Positions 17,963 to 26,713 of a DNA stretch of 64,000 nt are shown in pieces. The stretch comes from Verrucomicrobiota bacterium. Lineage in GTDB: Bacteria; Verrucomicrobiota; Kiritimatiellia; CAJWTS01. The first letter of the stretch is position 1. Each line of letters begins with the position of its first letter. The translations under genes were made by a program, and so were the position numbers. The stretch is from contig JAQBYD010000005.1 of NCBI GenBank assembly GCA_027623315.1, positions 43,002 to 107,001 of the forward strand, read 5' to 3'. The notes beneath the pieces are model-generated. The model was not told the origin of the DNA. It was given only the letters and a program-made list of their open reading frames with translations, and did no database searches.

Positions 17963-18057
17963 GCCCACGAATCACGCGAATCATGCGAACCTGCCCCACG
18001 TGCGGCAAGGCTTTGCCGCGCCCGTGCGGGGCGGGCAGGTTCGCGTGATTCGTGGGC
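17963..18057. repeat. 95-bp palindromic intergenic element
   Basis: GCCCACGAATCACGCGAA at the left end is the exact complement of TTCGCGTGATTCGTGGGC at the right end, and inner parts also pair (ACCTGCCCC with GGGGCGGGCAGGT, GGCAAGGCTTTGCC). A related sequence, GCCCACGAATCACGTGAATCC, occurs at 48281. It lies between divergent uvrD and folC. It may affect supercoiling or mRNA ends. Confidence 0.75.
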
Positions 18058-18136
18058 TCCTTCTCTCTCCGAGTTCAGTTGCACCCTCGAACAGTTCGGA
18101 CTTTACATGTGAGCAGGCCGGTGTTTCGGTTCCTGC

Positions 18137-19471
18137 ATGTCTTCGCTCGATGATACCCTTGCACGCCTCTACGCGCGCCGTACCTTTGGCGTCAAGCTGG
18201 GGCTTGAGTCGATCGAGCTGCTGCTTGCAAAACTCGGCAATCCGGAGCAGGAGCTTGCGTGCGTTCATGTGGCGGGAACGAACGGGAAGGGGAGCGTCTG
18301 CGCGATGCTGGAGTCGATTCTCGGCGAGACAGGCTTGAGGCCCGGTATGTACACGTCGCCGCACCTTGTGCGCTTTCACGAGCGGTTCCGCATCGCCGGC
18401 CGCGAAATCGAGGACGCGGAGCTGGCAGACCTTGTGGAGGTCGTCGATGAACAGGCCAACGCCGTGGCAGCGGAGTCCGGAGGTCGGGAGATCACTTTCT
18501 TCGAATTCGCGACGGCGATGGCTTTTGAGCATTTCCGACGCAGCAGCGTGCGGTTGGTGATACTGGAGACGGGGCTGGGCGGCCGTCTTGACGCGACCAA
18601 CGTCGTGACGCCCCTGCTATCGGTCATTACGCGAATTGACCTGGATCACACTCAGCATCTGGGGCCCGATATCAGAACGATCGCGGCAGAAAAATGCGGG
18701 ATCATCAAACCCGGTCGCCCCGTCGTCTGCGGAGCGATGCCGCTAGACGCCTCCGATGTGGTGCGTTCGGTCGCCCGGGATCGATCGGCGCCGTTCGTCG
18801 ATGCTGAAGCCATCGTGTCGATCGAGTCCGTTAGCTGCGACCTGGATGGTCAGAAGCTGCGTATTGCATCCCAGGAAGCGTCCTACGGGACATGCCGTAC
18901 GCCGCTGATCGGGCTGCACCAGGCGGAGAACGTAGCGACATGCATTGCGACGCTCGAGGAGCTGGGCCGGGCTGCGGGCCTTGAGATCGGCATACAGGCT
19001 GTTCGCGAGGGATTGGCTGCGCTGCGCTGGCCGGCGCGATTCCAGGTGCTGTCGAGGGATCCGGTGGTCATACTCGACGGAGCGCACAATCCGGGCGGCG
19101 CGGTTGTCTTGGCGGCGAGCTGGCGGCGCGTTCTGAAAGATACACCGATGGGGCTGATTCTCGGACGGGGCTCGGATCGGGATGACCCCGATTATCTGAG
19201 GGCCTTCGCAGGCCTCGTGAAACGGTGCTGGACGGTGCCGCTGGGGCGGGGGCAAGGCATCAGTCCCCCTGCCCTGGCGGCTGCGACTCGGGCGCAGGGA
19301 TGGGACGCGAAGGCCTCCAGCCTGGACGAGGCATTGCCGCAGGCGCGGGAGTGGGCTGCAGCCAACCAGGCAGCCGTCTGTATTACCGGATCGCTCTACC
19401 TGGCCGGCGAGGTGCTGGAGCGGTTTGCGGATGAGGCGCGCCCGAGGGTCGATCCAGTTCATCCCGTCTAA
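18137..19471 (+). CDS. folC: Bifunctional folylpolyglutamate/dihydrofolate synthase
   Basis: Adds glutamate to dihydropteroate and to folates. The 444-residue protein has the ATP-binding loop HVAGTNGKGSVCAML, the folate-binding YTSPHLVRFHERFRIAGR, ITRIDLDHTQHLGPDIRTIA, AAEKCGIIKPGRPVVC and VILDGAHNPGGA, in Mur-ligase-like order. The start MSSLDDTLARLYAR is normal for the family. Whether it performs both reactions cannot be read, but bacteria with one copy usually need both. Confidence 0.94.
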   Translation: MSSLDDTLARLYARRTFGVKLGLESIELLLAKLGNPEQELACVHVAGTNGKGSVCAMLESILGETGLRPGMYTSPHLVRFHERFRIAGREIEDAELADLVEVVDEQANAVAAESGGREITFFEFATAMAFEHFRRSSVRLVILETGLGGRLDATNVVTPLLSVITRIDLDHTQHLGPDIRTIAAEKCGIIKPGRPVVCGAMPLDASDVVRSVARDRSAPFVDAEAIVSIESVSCDLDGQKLRIASQEASYGTCRTPLIGLHQAENVATCIATLEELGRAAGLEIGIQAVREGLAALRWPARFQVLSRDPVVILDGAHNPGGAVVLAASWRRVLKDTPMGLILGRGSDRDDPDYLRAFAGLVKRCWTVPLGRGQGISPPALAAATRAQGWDAKASSLDEALPQAREWAAANQAAVCITGSLYLAGEVLERFADEARPRVDPVHPV

Positions 19472-19549
19472 TTTGATTCACGCCGGTCGATTAGCCCGCC
19501 GGTGAGTGCTCGGAGGCGGGGCTACGCTCGCGGCGTCGCAATGGGGTTG

Positions 19550-19965
19550 ACCGGTGTCGCGCGTAGACCGGAAAGCGGCGTCCCATCCTTCGCGCTGCGC
19601 TTGCTTCGGAGGGCACGGCAGGCCGCCGCACTCCAAAACGCCTTCGGCGTAGGATCGTCAGCCTGCAGGGAGTCTGCGGTCCCGATCGCCCAGATCATGT
19701 CCCGAATCTTCTGCAATTCGGAAATGCACTGCATCCGACTGTCTGATCTGCGGCGCTTCCGGCTGCGCTCTGTGAGCTTCTCAGCACAAAGCGCCGCAGG
19801 GCAACCGAAGACTGCATTTCGGCCGTGCCCGCCGAAGCCACGAGCTTGCGACGGCGAAGGCCGGGTGCCCGACGCAGGAGGTTCGAATCTCCCGAGAAAT
19901 GCAGTCTTCCTTTCTCGTCCGCCAATTTGCAGAAGACCTCGCACGCGACCATCGCCCGGATCATG
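19550..19965. repeat. Mixed REP-like repeats upstream of tRNA-Leu(CAA)
   Basis: This gap contains no convincing gene. 19560-19670 resembles the core of the palindromic elements at 45.2 and 50.4 kb (CTTCGCGCTGCGCTTGCTTC and GCCGCCGCACTCCAAA). 19690-19720 (GATCATGTCCCGAATCTTCTGC) is roughly the inverted form of 19925-19965 (GCAGAAGACCTCGC...GGATCATG). 19884-19911 is a 28-nt sequence repeated exactly at 51496-51523 and partly at 20101-20117 (GGAAACGCAGTCTTCCA). The copies flank the tRNA. Confidence 0.6.
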
Positions 19966-19972
19966 ATTCGAT

Positions 19973-20056
19973 TGCCGGAGGAGGGACTCGAACCCCCACG
20001 ATGTCACCACCGGCAGATTTTGAGTCTGCTGCGTCTGCCAATTCCGCCACTCCGGC
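19973..20056 (-). tRNA. tRNA-Leu (anticodon CAA)
   Basis: An 84-nt class II tRNA on the minus strand: acceptor GCCGGAG pairs with CTCCGGC, anticodon stem GCAGA/TCTGC around loop CTCAAAA gives anticodon CAA (reads UUG). A long variable arm (CGGTGGTGACATCG) and T-arm GGGGGTTCGAGTCCCTC follow. CCA is not encoded. Related repeats lie on both sides. Confidence 0.95.
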
Positions 20057-20160
20057 ATGGAGGATCGTTATCGTGCGCCAGTATTGAAGGGAATTCAATA
20101 CTGGAAACGCAGTCTTCCACTTGCGACGCCAAATTGCGGAAGATCTCGTTCGCAACCGTG

Positions 20161-21912
20161 TCACTTGGCGGGCTTCATTTCGCCCGACTTATACCGCGCC
20201 CAGTAGTCCTTCACTTTCCGAAGGACGCGCGGTGCCAGGATGGCGCTGCCCACGATATTCGGAAAGGCCATGCTCAGGATCATGGCATCCGAGAAGTCCA
20301 GCACGTCCGAAAGCTTATTTACCGCTCCGACGACGATGGCCGCTAGGAAGACGAGGCGAAACACGATCACGGTCTTGAGTCCAATGCCTCCAAAATGGTC
20401 AAGCAGGTAGATCCAGCCTCTTTCCCCGTAGTAGCACCATGAAATCATCGTCGAGTACGCGAAGAGCCCGATGCAGCCGGTCAGCACGTACGGAAACCAC
20501 GGGATGACGCTCCCGAATGCCGCCGTCGTCAAGGCTACACCCGCTTCACGCGGAATCGAGGCGTCGTTCCAGGCGCCGGTAATGATCACGACCAGCGCGG
20601 TCATCAGGCAGACGACAATCGTGTCGATGAACGGACCGAGCATGGCCACCAAGCCTTCGCGCACGGGCTCGTCGGTCTTCGCAGCGGCATGCGCAATCGC
20701 GGCGCTGCCCAGACCGGCTTCATTCGAGAATGCGGCGCGCTTGATACCCATCACCATGACACCGGCCATTCCTCCAAAGAATGCGTTCTGTCCGAATGCC
20801 ATCTTGAATATCAGCGCGATGCAGTCGTCGAACTGGCGCCAGTTGGCGAGGATGATGAACAACGACGTGAGGACGTAGAGGCCGCACATTGCAGGGACGA
20901 TTCGAGAGGTTGCGAGGCCGATGCGCTTGATGCCGCCGAGTATGACTGCCCCTACAAAAACGGCCAACGTGATGCCGATGGCCCATGGCGCGCGGTCACT
21001 CTCGATCCCGAAGGCCGTCGTAAAGGCTTCCACGGTCTGATTCGCCTGGAACATGTTTCCGCCGCCGATCGCGCCGCCCATGACCATCAGGGCGAACATC
21101 ACGGCAAGTACTTTTCCGAGTCCCGCCCATTTTGCCCCCATGTCCTTTAAGCCCAGGTCCAGGTAGTACATCGGGCCGCCCGAGATCGTGCCGTCCGCAT
21201 TCTGCTGACGGTAGAGTTGCGAGAGTACGCAACTGCTGAATTTGGCCGACATGCCGAACACGGCGGCCAAGAGCATCCAGAACACGGCGCCGGGGCCACC
21301 GAGTTGAATGGCGATGGCCACTCCTGCGATATTGCCGAGCCCCACGGTTGCCGAGAGGGCGCTCGTGAGAGCGCGAAAGTGAGAGATCTCGCCTTCGTCT
21401 TGCGGCTTGTCGTATTTCCCCGCCACGATGTCAATCGCGTGACGGAAGCCGCGAATATTGATCCACCCGTACCAGAACGTGAAGAAGATCGCGCCGATCA
21501 GCAGAAAGAGGACAAGGAACGGAATCTCGACGACCTTCTTGCCCGCAACGCCATCTTTGTCGAGAAGCGGATTGCCGTATTCATCGACTTCGTGAATCTC
21601 GATCGACCCGAAGCTGACGTCAAAGAAGAGCACCGTAAAGATCGCTTGATTGACGTAGGAGAGCGCGGAGCGGGCCGGGGCGACCTCCTCGGCGTGTGCT
21701 TGATCGGCGTCCTCCAGCCCCGTGGTGGCCGCGGGCTGCTCGGAATCCGACTCTTCAGCCGGTGGACGAGCGAGAAATTCTCTGGCGTCAGGAAGTCCGG
21801 GGAGACCATCCGAGTCCTGGGCGACTGCCGAGAACGGCATCGAGGACATCCATGCAGCCAGGACTATTGGGGTCACCGCAAAACGGTGTAGGGAAAGCCA
21901 ACTCATACGCAT
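20161..21912 (-). CDS. Sodium:alanine symporter, AGCS family
   Basis: An inner-membrane sodium-coupled amino acid importer, most likely for alanine or glycine. The 583-residue protein has an N-terminal signal-like helix ending ..AVAQDSDG, an acidic periplasmic stretch to ~85, then a typical AGCS core with GNIAGVAIAIQLGGPGAVFWM, FGMSAKFSSCVLSQLYRQ, GGPMYYLDLGLKDMG, and KRAAFSNEAGLGSAAIAHAA. The ~80-residue N-terminal addition with a signal-like segment is longer than in the best-known members. tRNA-Leu lies downstream on the same strand. Confidence 0.9.
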   Translation of the reverse strand: MRMSWLSLHRFAVTPIVLAAWMSSMPFSAVAQDSDGLPGLPDAREFLARPPAEESDSEQPAATTGLEDADQAHAEEVAPARSALSYVNQAIFTVLFFDVSFGSIEIHEVDEYGNPLLDKDGVAGKKVVEIPFLVLFLLIGAIFFTFWYGWINIRGFRHAIDIVAGKYDKPQDEGEISHFRALTSALSATVGLGNIAGVAIAIQLGGPGAVFWMLLAAVFGMSAKFSSCVLSQLYRQQNADGTISGGPMYYLDLGLKDMGAKWAGLGKVLAVMFALMVMGGAIGGGNMFQANQTVEAFTTAFGIESDRAPWAIGITLAVFVGAVILGGIKRIGLATSRIVPAMCGLYVLTSLFIILANWRQFDDCIALIFKMAFGQNAFFGGMAGVMVMGIKRAAFSNEAGLGSAAIAHAAAKTDEPVREGLVAMLGPFIDTIVVCLMTALVVIITGAWNDASIPREAGVALTTAAFGSVIPWFPYVLTGCIGLFAYSTMISWCYYGERGWIYLLDHFGGIGLKTVIVFRLVFLAAIVVGAVNKLSDVLDFSDAMILSMAFPNIVGSAILAPRVLRKVKDYWARYKSGEMKPAK

Positions 21913-22082
21913 ATTCCGCTCCTCTTGCTGGTTTAGCGATCGAGTTTGCTGGGCCGGTTCCGCGTTGTCAATCCCACGGTTCCGGCGTTTCGTCTAACGG
22001 TGACGCGGTTAGGTATCCCGCTTTCTCCAATGAACATACATCATTTCGCGACGGGGGCCGTGCTGCCGGAGCGGGTCCGAGC

Positions 22083-23225
22083 TCACGCCGCCGGTATCTT
22101 TGAGGAGTGCGTGAGGAGCTGCATCCAGAAGTCGATTCTCACTCCCGTCTCCCAGTTGCCCTTCTTGCGGGTCACGAGGCGGCGTGCATTGCGCCCCAGG
22201 ATCGCTTCGTCCACGCTCAGAACCGTCACAGTCGACTTGCCGAGGCGCGACGTCTCCTGCGGTGTCGCATGGCGGCCCTGTAGAGGCACACCACCTTCGG
22301 AGACCTGTATTGTGATCGGGCCGCCGCGGTATGCTTCGCCGGACCACAGGCCGGAATAGCGCTGAAAGTAGTCCGGACACGATGCCGTCTTCACGACCAG
22401 TGTGAAGGCGGGTGGAACCTGTGCCAGGAAGTCGCCGAAACTGGATTTGGATGTATCCCGCTTGAAGCCGAAGAACGCGATCGGGTCGAGACCGATCAAG
22501 TTGCGCCCATCGTAGATGCCGTGCGGCGTCTTAGTGATGTGTCCAAACCTGGTATTCATGAGCAGCCCCACTTCGAAGTGCAGATGGCTGCGTGATACCG
22601 GGACGCCGAGTGTCGAGGTGTTCCCCATGATTCCGAGCTCTCGGCCCATCGCAACGTACTGCGCCTCCCTCAGGGCTTTGTCGACCGTGGCGAGGTGGGC
22701 GTACAGCGTATAGACGCCTCCGACCGGATCGGCATGCTCGAGCACAATGTACTTTCCGTACGATGACCTGCCCGCGCTGCGGTTGATGTACACGATCTTT
22801 CCGTCGGCGACGGCATAGACGGGATCGAGGGGGCGCTGCCGCCGGTCACGTTGCAAAGGTGCGATATCGATGCCTTCATGAAATTTCGAGAGTCCGCTGT
22901 CGTACGAGCGCACCGAGCCGTATAGACCGGATTCGGGGCGCCCGCTGGACGTCGGTTGAAAGACCGTGGCGTCCACGCGATCGAGCAGTGCGATCTGCGC
23001 CGTCGGAAAGCGGACCTCTGCAAGCTGAGCCGGCTGCATGGAGGTCTCGCGATGAAAGGCTCTTGGGACAATCAGGGTTGCGAGGGCAAGCACAAGGCAT
23101 CCCACAGCGGCAAGCCACAAGACACGCAGCGCCATTGGCGGAAGATTGCGCCGGTCGTCCGCGTCCCACGGAAGCGTGGGGAGGGGCCGCTTTGAGCCTG
23201 GCGTCTCATTATCGGTTTCGTTCAT
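22083..23225 (-). CDS. Membrane-anchored M23-family peptidoglycan endopeptidase-like protein
   Basis: From the ATG at 23225 the 380-residue protein has a cytoplasmic lead, one membrane helix (LRVLWLAAVGCLVLALATLI, ~32-51) and a periplasmic domain with the zinc motifs of lysostaphin-type peptidases: HEGIDIAPL (H-x3-D) and HLHFEVG (HxH), plus YVNRSAGRSSYGKYIVLEH-like spacing. All metal ligands appear intact, so it may be active. The ~130-residue C-terminal domain after HxH is of unknown fold. An in-frame extension to 23360 is disfavoured since the helix would no longer be near the N-terminus. Likely role: cell-wall turnover. Confidence 0.85.
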   Translation of the reverse strand: MNETDNETPGSKRPLPTLPWDADDRRNLPPMALRVLWLAAVGCLVLALATLIVPRAFHRETSMQPAQLAEVRFPTAQIALLDRVDATVFQPTSSGRPESGLYGSVRSYDSGLSKFHEGIDIAPLQRDRRQRPLDPVYAVADGKIVYINRSAGRSSYGKYIVLEHADPVGGVYTLYAHLATVDKALREAQYVAMGRELGIMGNTSTLGVPVSRSHLHFEVGLLMNTRFGHITKTPHGIYDGRNLIGLDPIAFFGFKRDTSKSSFGDFLAQVPPAFTLVVKTASCPDYFQRYSGLWSGEAYRGGPITIQVSEGGVPLQGRHATPQETSRLGKSTVTVLSVDEAILGRNARRLVTRKKGNWETGVRIDFWMQLLTHSSKIPAA

Positions 23226-23352
23226 TCTTCGTTCCAATATTCTCTTTCCGAAATGCTGGAATATAGTACAAAGGAACAGGATATCAACGCACAAGCGATA
23301 TCCCGGATCAACCGGCGTCGACGAATTCGGTTCGAAGATCCTCGAGAACCAG

Positions 23353-23529
23353 ATGTGCACACTCTCCGACGGCGACCTCTATATTCCGGATTGGCTTCGT
23401 GCGATGGCCGCCGCCGGCATCGATCCGCCGCTGATTGTGGCGGACTTCACGCCGAACACGGGTGGCGCAGCGCGGCTGGAGCCATCTGCACGGTATCTGC
23501 GCCGAGTGCTCGATGGATTGAGCCTCTGA
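23353..23529 (+). pseudogene. Possible remnant of a larger gene (C-terminal fragment)
   Basis: A 58-codon frame starting MCTLSDGDLYIPDWLRAMA and ending SARYLRRVLDGLSL has ordinary protein-like composition, and the frame reads on sensibly upstream from about 23310 (GVDEFGSKILENQ) without a start or ribosome-binding site. It lies in a gap between two minus-strand genes. It could be the last ~70 residues of a decayed gene. I do not recognise the family. Confidence 0.35.
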
Positions 23530-23580
23530 GCAACCCAGCCGGTTCTCGTGTTGTACTCGCGCCGTGTCGGGCTGCGGAGG

Positions 23581-24687
23581 CTATTGGCAGAGCTTCTTGA
23601 TCAGCCGTCGGTACACATCCACCGCGCGATCCAGTTGATCGAGTTCAATATACTCTCCGACCGTATGCGCCTGGGCGACGTTGCCGGGCCCCATCACGAT
23701 GGTTTCGGCGAAGTTCTGATAGGTCACCGCCTCGGTGCCGTAGGGCACCGTGATCGCCTGCTCGTGCCCGGTAAGCTCGCAGGCCGTCCGGGCCAGGGTC
23801 GAGTCCCGGTCGGAGTAGAATACAGCGTGGCCGAACGTCTGGACCTCGAAGCCATATGCCGTGACGCGCTCCAAAATGAGTCTCTCGATCGCCTCGGATC
23901 CGGATCGCGGCATGCTTCGGAGGCAGACCGTGCACACGCTCTTCGCAGCGGTGACATTCGCGGCGGTGCCGCCGTCGTTGATCACCATGTTGAACCCGTT
24001 CGTCGGCGGATCGAACTCCCCGTTACGATAGCCCGGATTCGATTTGAATTCTTTGGCCAGCTCGGACATTTCCACAAGGAACGGGGCCATCTTGAAGTTG
24101 GCGGATTCTCCCTTGTCCGTACTCGAGTGCGCCGCGACGCCGTGTGCCGTGACGACGATCGTGATGGCTCCCTTATGGGCGTACACGGGGGTCATTAAGG
24201 AGGGCTCGCATACGACCGCGAACTGGGGCCATGCGGCTGCAAGGGTCGCTGATTCGGCTGAGATCTGCTTGGCGCCGGCGTGCCCGACTTCCTCATCCGA
24301 CGTGACGCCGATGAAAACCGGATGCTTCAGATCGTTCGCATTCACCTGTGAAGCAGCGACAATCGACGCCGAGAGCGGGCCCTTCATGTCGCAGCTTCCG
24401 CGACCGTAGAGACGGCCGTCCGCAATGCGAGGCGCATAGGGCTCCCATCCTTCATCACCTGGAACCGTATCGCTATGGCTGAAGAAGCCCAGGCCACCTT
24501 GGCCGTCGCCCTTCTTTCCGACGAGATTGAACTTCTCGACGCCCGCGTCATCGATATAGAGGAGGCGTTCGACGGAGAACCCCGCCTCCAGGAGTGCCGC
24601 CTCCGAGCGGTCGGCGACTTCCTTGTTCGTGTCGCGGCTGACGGACGGGATGGCCACCAGGTCGTGAGTCAGCTCTTGCACGTTCAT
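23581..24687 (-). CDS. M20-family metallopeptidase, acetylornithine deacetylase (ArgE)-like
   Basis: A cytoplasmic zinc amidohydrolase. The 368-residue protein has the M20 ligands in order: FFSHSDTVPG, YGRGSCDMKG, TSDEEVGHAG, VVCEPSLM and GPGNVAQAHTVGEYI, with the dimerisation domain (~175-280) in between. The C-terminal pattern PGNVAQAH..GEY is common in ArgE and succinyl-diaminopimelate desuccinylases. No other arginine gene is nearby, so the substrate is not fixed. The start at 24687 (MNVQELTHDLVAIPSVSRD) fits the family. Confidence 0.88.
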   Translation of the reverse strand: MNVQELTHDLVAIPSVSRDTNKEVADRSEAALLEAGFSVERLLYIDDAGVEKFNLVGKKGDGQGGLGFFSHSDTVPGDEGWEPYAPRIADGRLYGRGSCDMKGPLSASIVAASQVNANDLKHPVFIGVTSDEEVGHAGAKQISAESATLAAAWPQFAVVCEPSLMTPVYAHKGAITIVVTAHGVAAHSSTDKGESANFKMAPFLVEMSELAKEFKSNPGYRNGEFDPPTNGFNMVINDGGTAANVTAAKSVCTVCLRSMPRSGSEAIERLILERVTAYGFEVQTFGHAVFYSDRDSTLARTACELTGHEQAITVPYGTEAVTYQNFAETIVMGPGNVAQAHTVGEYIELDQLDRAVDVYRRLIKKLCQ

Positions 24688-24787
24688 GAGAATAATGCTT
24701 ACACCCGGGGGCCGCGTCTAGTCAAGACGGCGCGAAGGATTCCGTTCGGCGTCAGCGCTTGGAGGCAAAGCGGGGTGCCGCTTTCGG

Positions 24788-25213
24788 CTAGGGCGTGAAC
24801 GCACGGCAGGTATCCACCATCACCTTCATATTCTCCTCGGACACCGGCGGGGCGACCGAGCAGGCCGAGGAGAGGGTGAACCCCGCTAAGGTATGCCCCG
24901 CAGTTTCCAGGATGGTCGAGACGTCGCTGCGCACCTTCTCCTCGTCACCGTGGAGCAAGGTGCTGACAGGGTCGACGTTGCCCTTCATGAAAATCTTGCC
25001 ATTCACGCGTTCAACGGCATTCTCCAGTTCCACGTCACCGAGTGGAGGCGGGTCGAGGCACTCGATGCCGGAGACGCCGCATTTCATGATCAACTCCAGA
25101 CGATCGTCGATCGCGCCGCTACGGCCCAGGCCACTGCCCGCGGGGATGTCTGTTTCGATCAAGCCTGACGGAGCTATCCGTGTTCGTAGTAGGAAAAGTG
25201 TGAGATATCCGGG
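24788..25213 (-). pseudogene. Truncated uroporphyrinogen decarboxylase (URO-D)-family fragment
   Basis: About 125-140 residues resemble the last third of URO-D/MtaA-CmuA-type proteins: GAIDDRLELIMKCGVSGIE, LDPPPLGDVELENAVERV, IFMKGNVDPV and the end GFTLSSACSVAPPVSEENMK. The normal family length is ~340, so the N-terminal two thirds are missing. The frame is open without ATG from directly after the SDR stop; the first start-like codon is TTG at 25162. In a neighbouring frame 25178-25212 encodes PDISHFSYYEHG before a stop, which may be more of the old gene. Likely a deletion remnant. Confidence 0.6.
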
Positions 25214-25990
25214 CTAGTAGGTCGCACGTCCGCCGCTGAGGTCGAAGATGGCGCCGGTGCAGAAGCTGCATTCGCGTGACACAATAAAGGCCGTCATATC
25301 GGCGGCTTCGTCGAGGGATCCCGTGCGCTTCATGGGGATGCGGTCTGTCATGTACGTCACCATGGCGGGATCAGCCGCCTCCACCATCGGCGTGCGAATG
25401 ACGGCCGGCGCGATGCCATTCACGGTCACGCCGGTTTCGGCATATTCCTTGCCGATGGCCTTGACCAGACCGAGGACCGCTGACTTGCTTGTGGAATACC
25501 CGCACATGCCGGGATTGCCTTCCTTGCCGGCGATGGACGCGTAGAGCAGGATTCGTCCGTAGTCCTGCTGGACCATGGGCTTTATGGCGTGCTTGGTCAT
25601 CAGAAACGAGCCCCGCAGGTTGACGTTGCAGACCTGGTCGAACTGCGCGGAATCGTACTCGAGGATCTTCGTGTTGGTGGGGCCCACGACTCCGGCGCAG
25701 TTGACCATGATGTCCAGGCGGCCGTGCTCGGCGAGTACGGCGTCGATTCCGGCGACGACGGACTCTTCACTCGTGATATCGACCCGAGTGGCCCCCACGC
25801 TCAGGCCTTCATCGCTCAACGCATCCCGCGTCGCCTGGAGCTGTGCCTCGTCGCGATCGAACATGGCTACGATGGCGCCATGCGAAGCCAGTCGCCGGGC
25901 CACGGCCGAGCCGATCCCACTTGCGCCGCCCGTGACGACGGCAATTTGACCTGAGAATCTTGTATTTGTTGGTGTCACAGCGTCTCCCAT
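25214..25990 (-). CDS. Short-chain dehydrogenase/reductase
   Basis: A 258-residue classical SDR oxidoreductase. It has the NAD(P) loop TGGASGIG (~20-27), VNCAGVVG, the catalytic Ser in LLYASIAGK and the YxxxK pair in GYSTSKSAVLG, and ends DLSGGRATY as many FabG-like sugar or hydroxyacid dehydrogenases do. An Asp after the second strand (AMFDRDE) suggests preference for NAD. The substrate is not known. It lies directly upstream of a truncated URO-D fragment, suggesting that a small catabolic cluster has been partly lost. Confidence 0.9.
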   Translation of the reverse strand: MGDAVTPTNTRFSGQIAVVTGGASGIGSAVARRLASHGAIVAMFDRDEAQLQATRDALSDEGLSVGATRVDITSEESVVAGIDAVLAEHGRLDIMVNCAGVVGPTNTKILEYDSAQFDQVCNVNLRGSFLMTKHAIKPMVQQDYGRILLYASIAGKEGNPGMCGYSTSKSAVLGLVKAIGKEYAETGVTVNGIAPAVIRTPMVEAADPAMVTYMTDRIPMKRTGSLDEAADMTAFIVSRECSFCTGAIFDLSGGRATY

Positions 25991-26038
25991 CTGAAGTGAT
26001 TCTGGCAGATTCTATCTCCGATACGAAGACATCCTAAA

Positions 26039-26500
26039 TCAGGTCTTCGCACTCTCGGCAGTGTCTTTATCGTCTCCCGAACGGATAAGGGCATTCATTT
26101 CCTTCTCGTAGCACTCGGGACAGATGCTGTGGGTGAGTGCAATCGTCGAGTGGTCGCTGAGAAGCGACTCGAGTTCCTCCCAGGCGCTTTCCTCGATTCG
26201 AATCTTGCGGCAGTACGAGCAGACGGCAAGCATTCCCTTAACGATGCGGCGTTGCTGAAGGTAGGTATTGCCAACCGTGATGATTCCCGTGATGAGGACC
26301 CCGGCTGACGCGACGCAGCCGCGAACAACGTCTGGCTCGCGTTCGGGTACGTCATATAGAAGTGACGGAATGTTCAGAAGCTCATTCACCCAGATGAGAA
26401 GCAGCAGGATCACGAACGCGGCCCACTGCCATACCGCAACGTAGCTGTAACCTTTCGTGACCCTGAGAACGAAGGCCTTGTTTTCGTGCATCTGTGCCAT
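26039..26500 (-). CDS. Two-helix membrane protein with a cytoplasmic Cys-rich (zinc-ribbon-like) domain
   Basis: The 153-residue protein has two membrane helices (~22-40 and ~66-82) and a C-terminal domain with CSYCRKIR...CPECYEKE. This pattern (CSYCkkIR, ~25 residues, SHgICPeC) is known from the tail of many PAS-containing sensor kinases and response regulators, where it probably binds a metal. Here it stands alone on a membrane anchor, without kinase or PAS domains. Partner unknown. The start at 26500 (MAQMHENKAF) may be M1 or M4. Confidence 0.75.
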   Translation of the reverse strand: MAQMHENKAFVLRVTKGYSYVAVWQWAAFVILLLLIWVNELLNIPSLLYDVPEREPDVVRGCVASAGVLITGIITVGNTYLQQRRIVKGMLAVCSYCRKIRIEESAWEELESLLSDHSTIALTHSICPECYEKEMNALIRSGDDKDTAESAKT

Positions 26501-26713
26501 ACTGCTTTCCTCCGGGTTGAGTTCGGAGGAGAAGGGAGCGGCGCGAGGTGCCCTTCCTCCGCTCTCGAAGACGGGGGAACTATAATGCGGAACGGAGGTG
26601 GCTGCAAATAGATTTACCGAACGCTCGGAAGTGGGCGATTCAGATTTGCCTTGAAGTGATCACGGCAAGTTAGTCAGAGTGAGAAATTCGGGCGAAACCT
26701 GGAGTAGAGCGCT

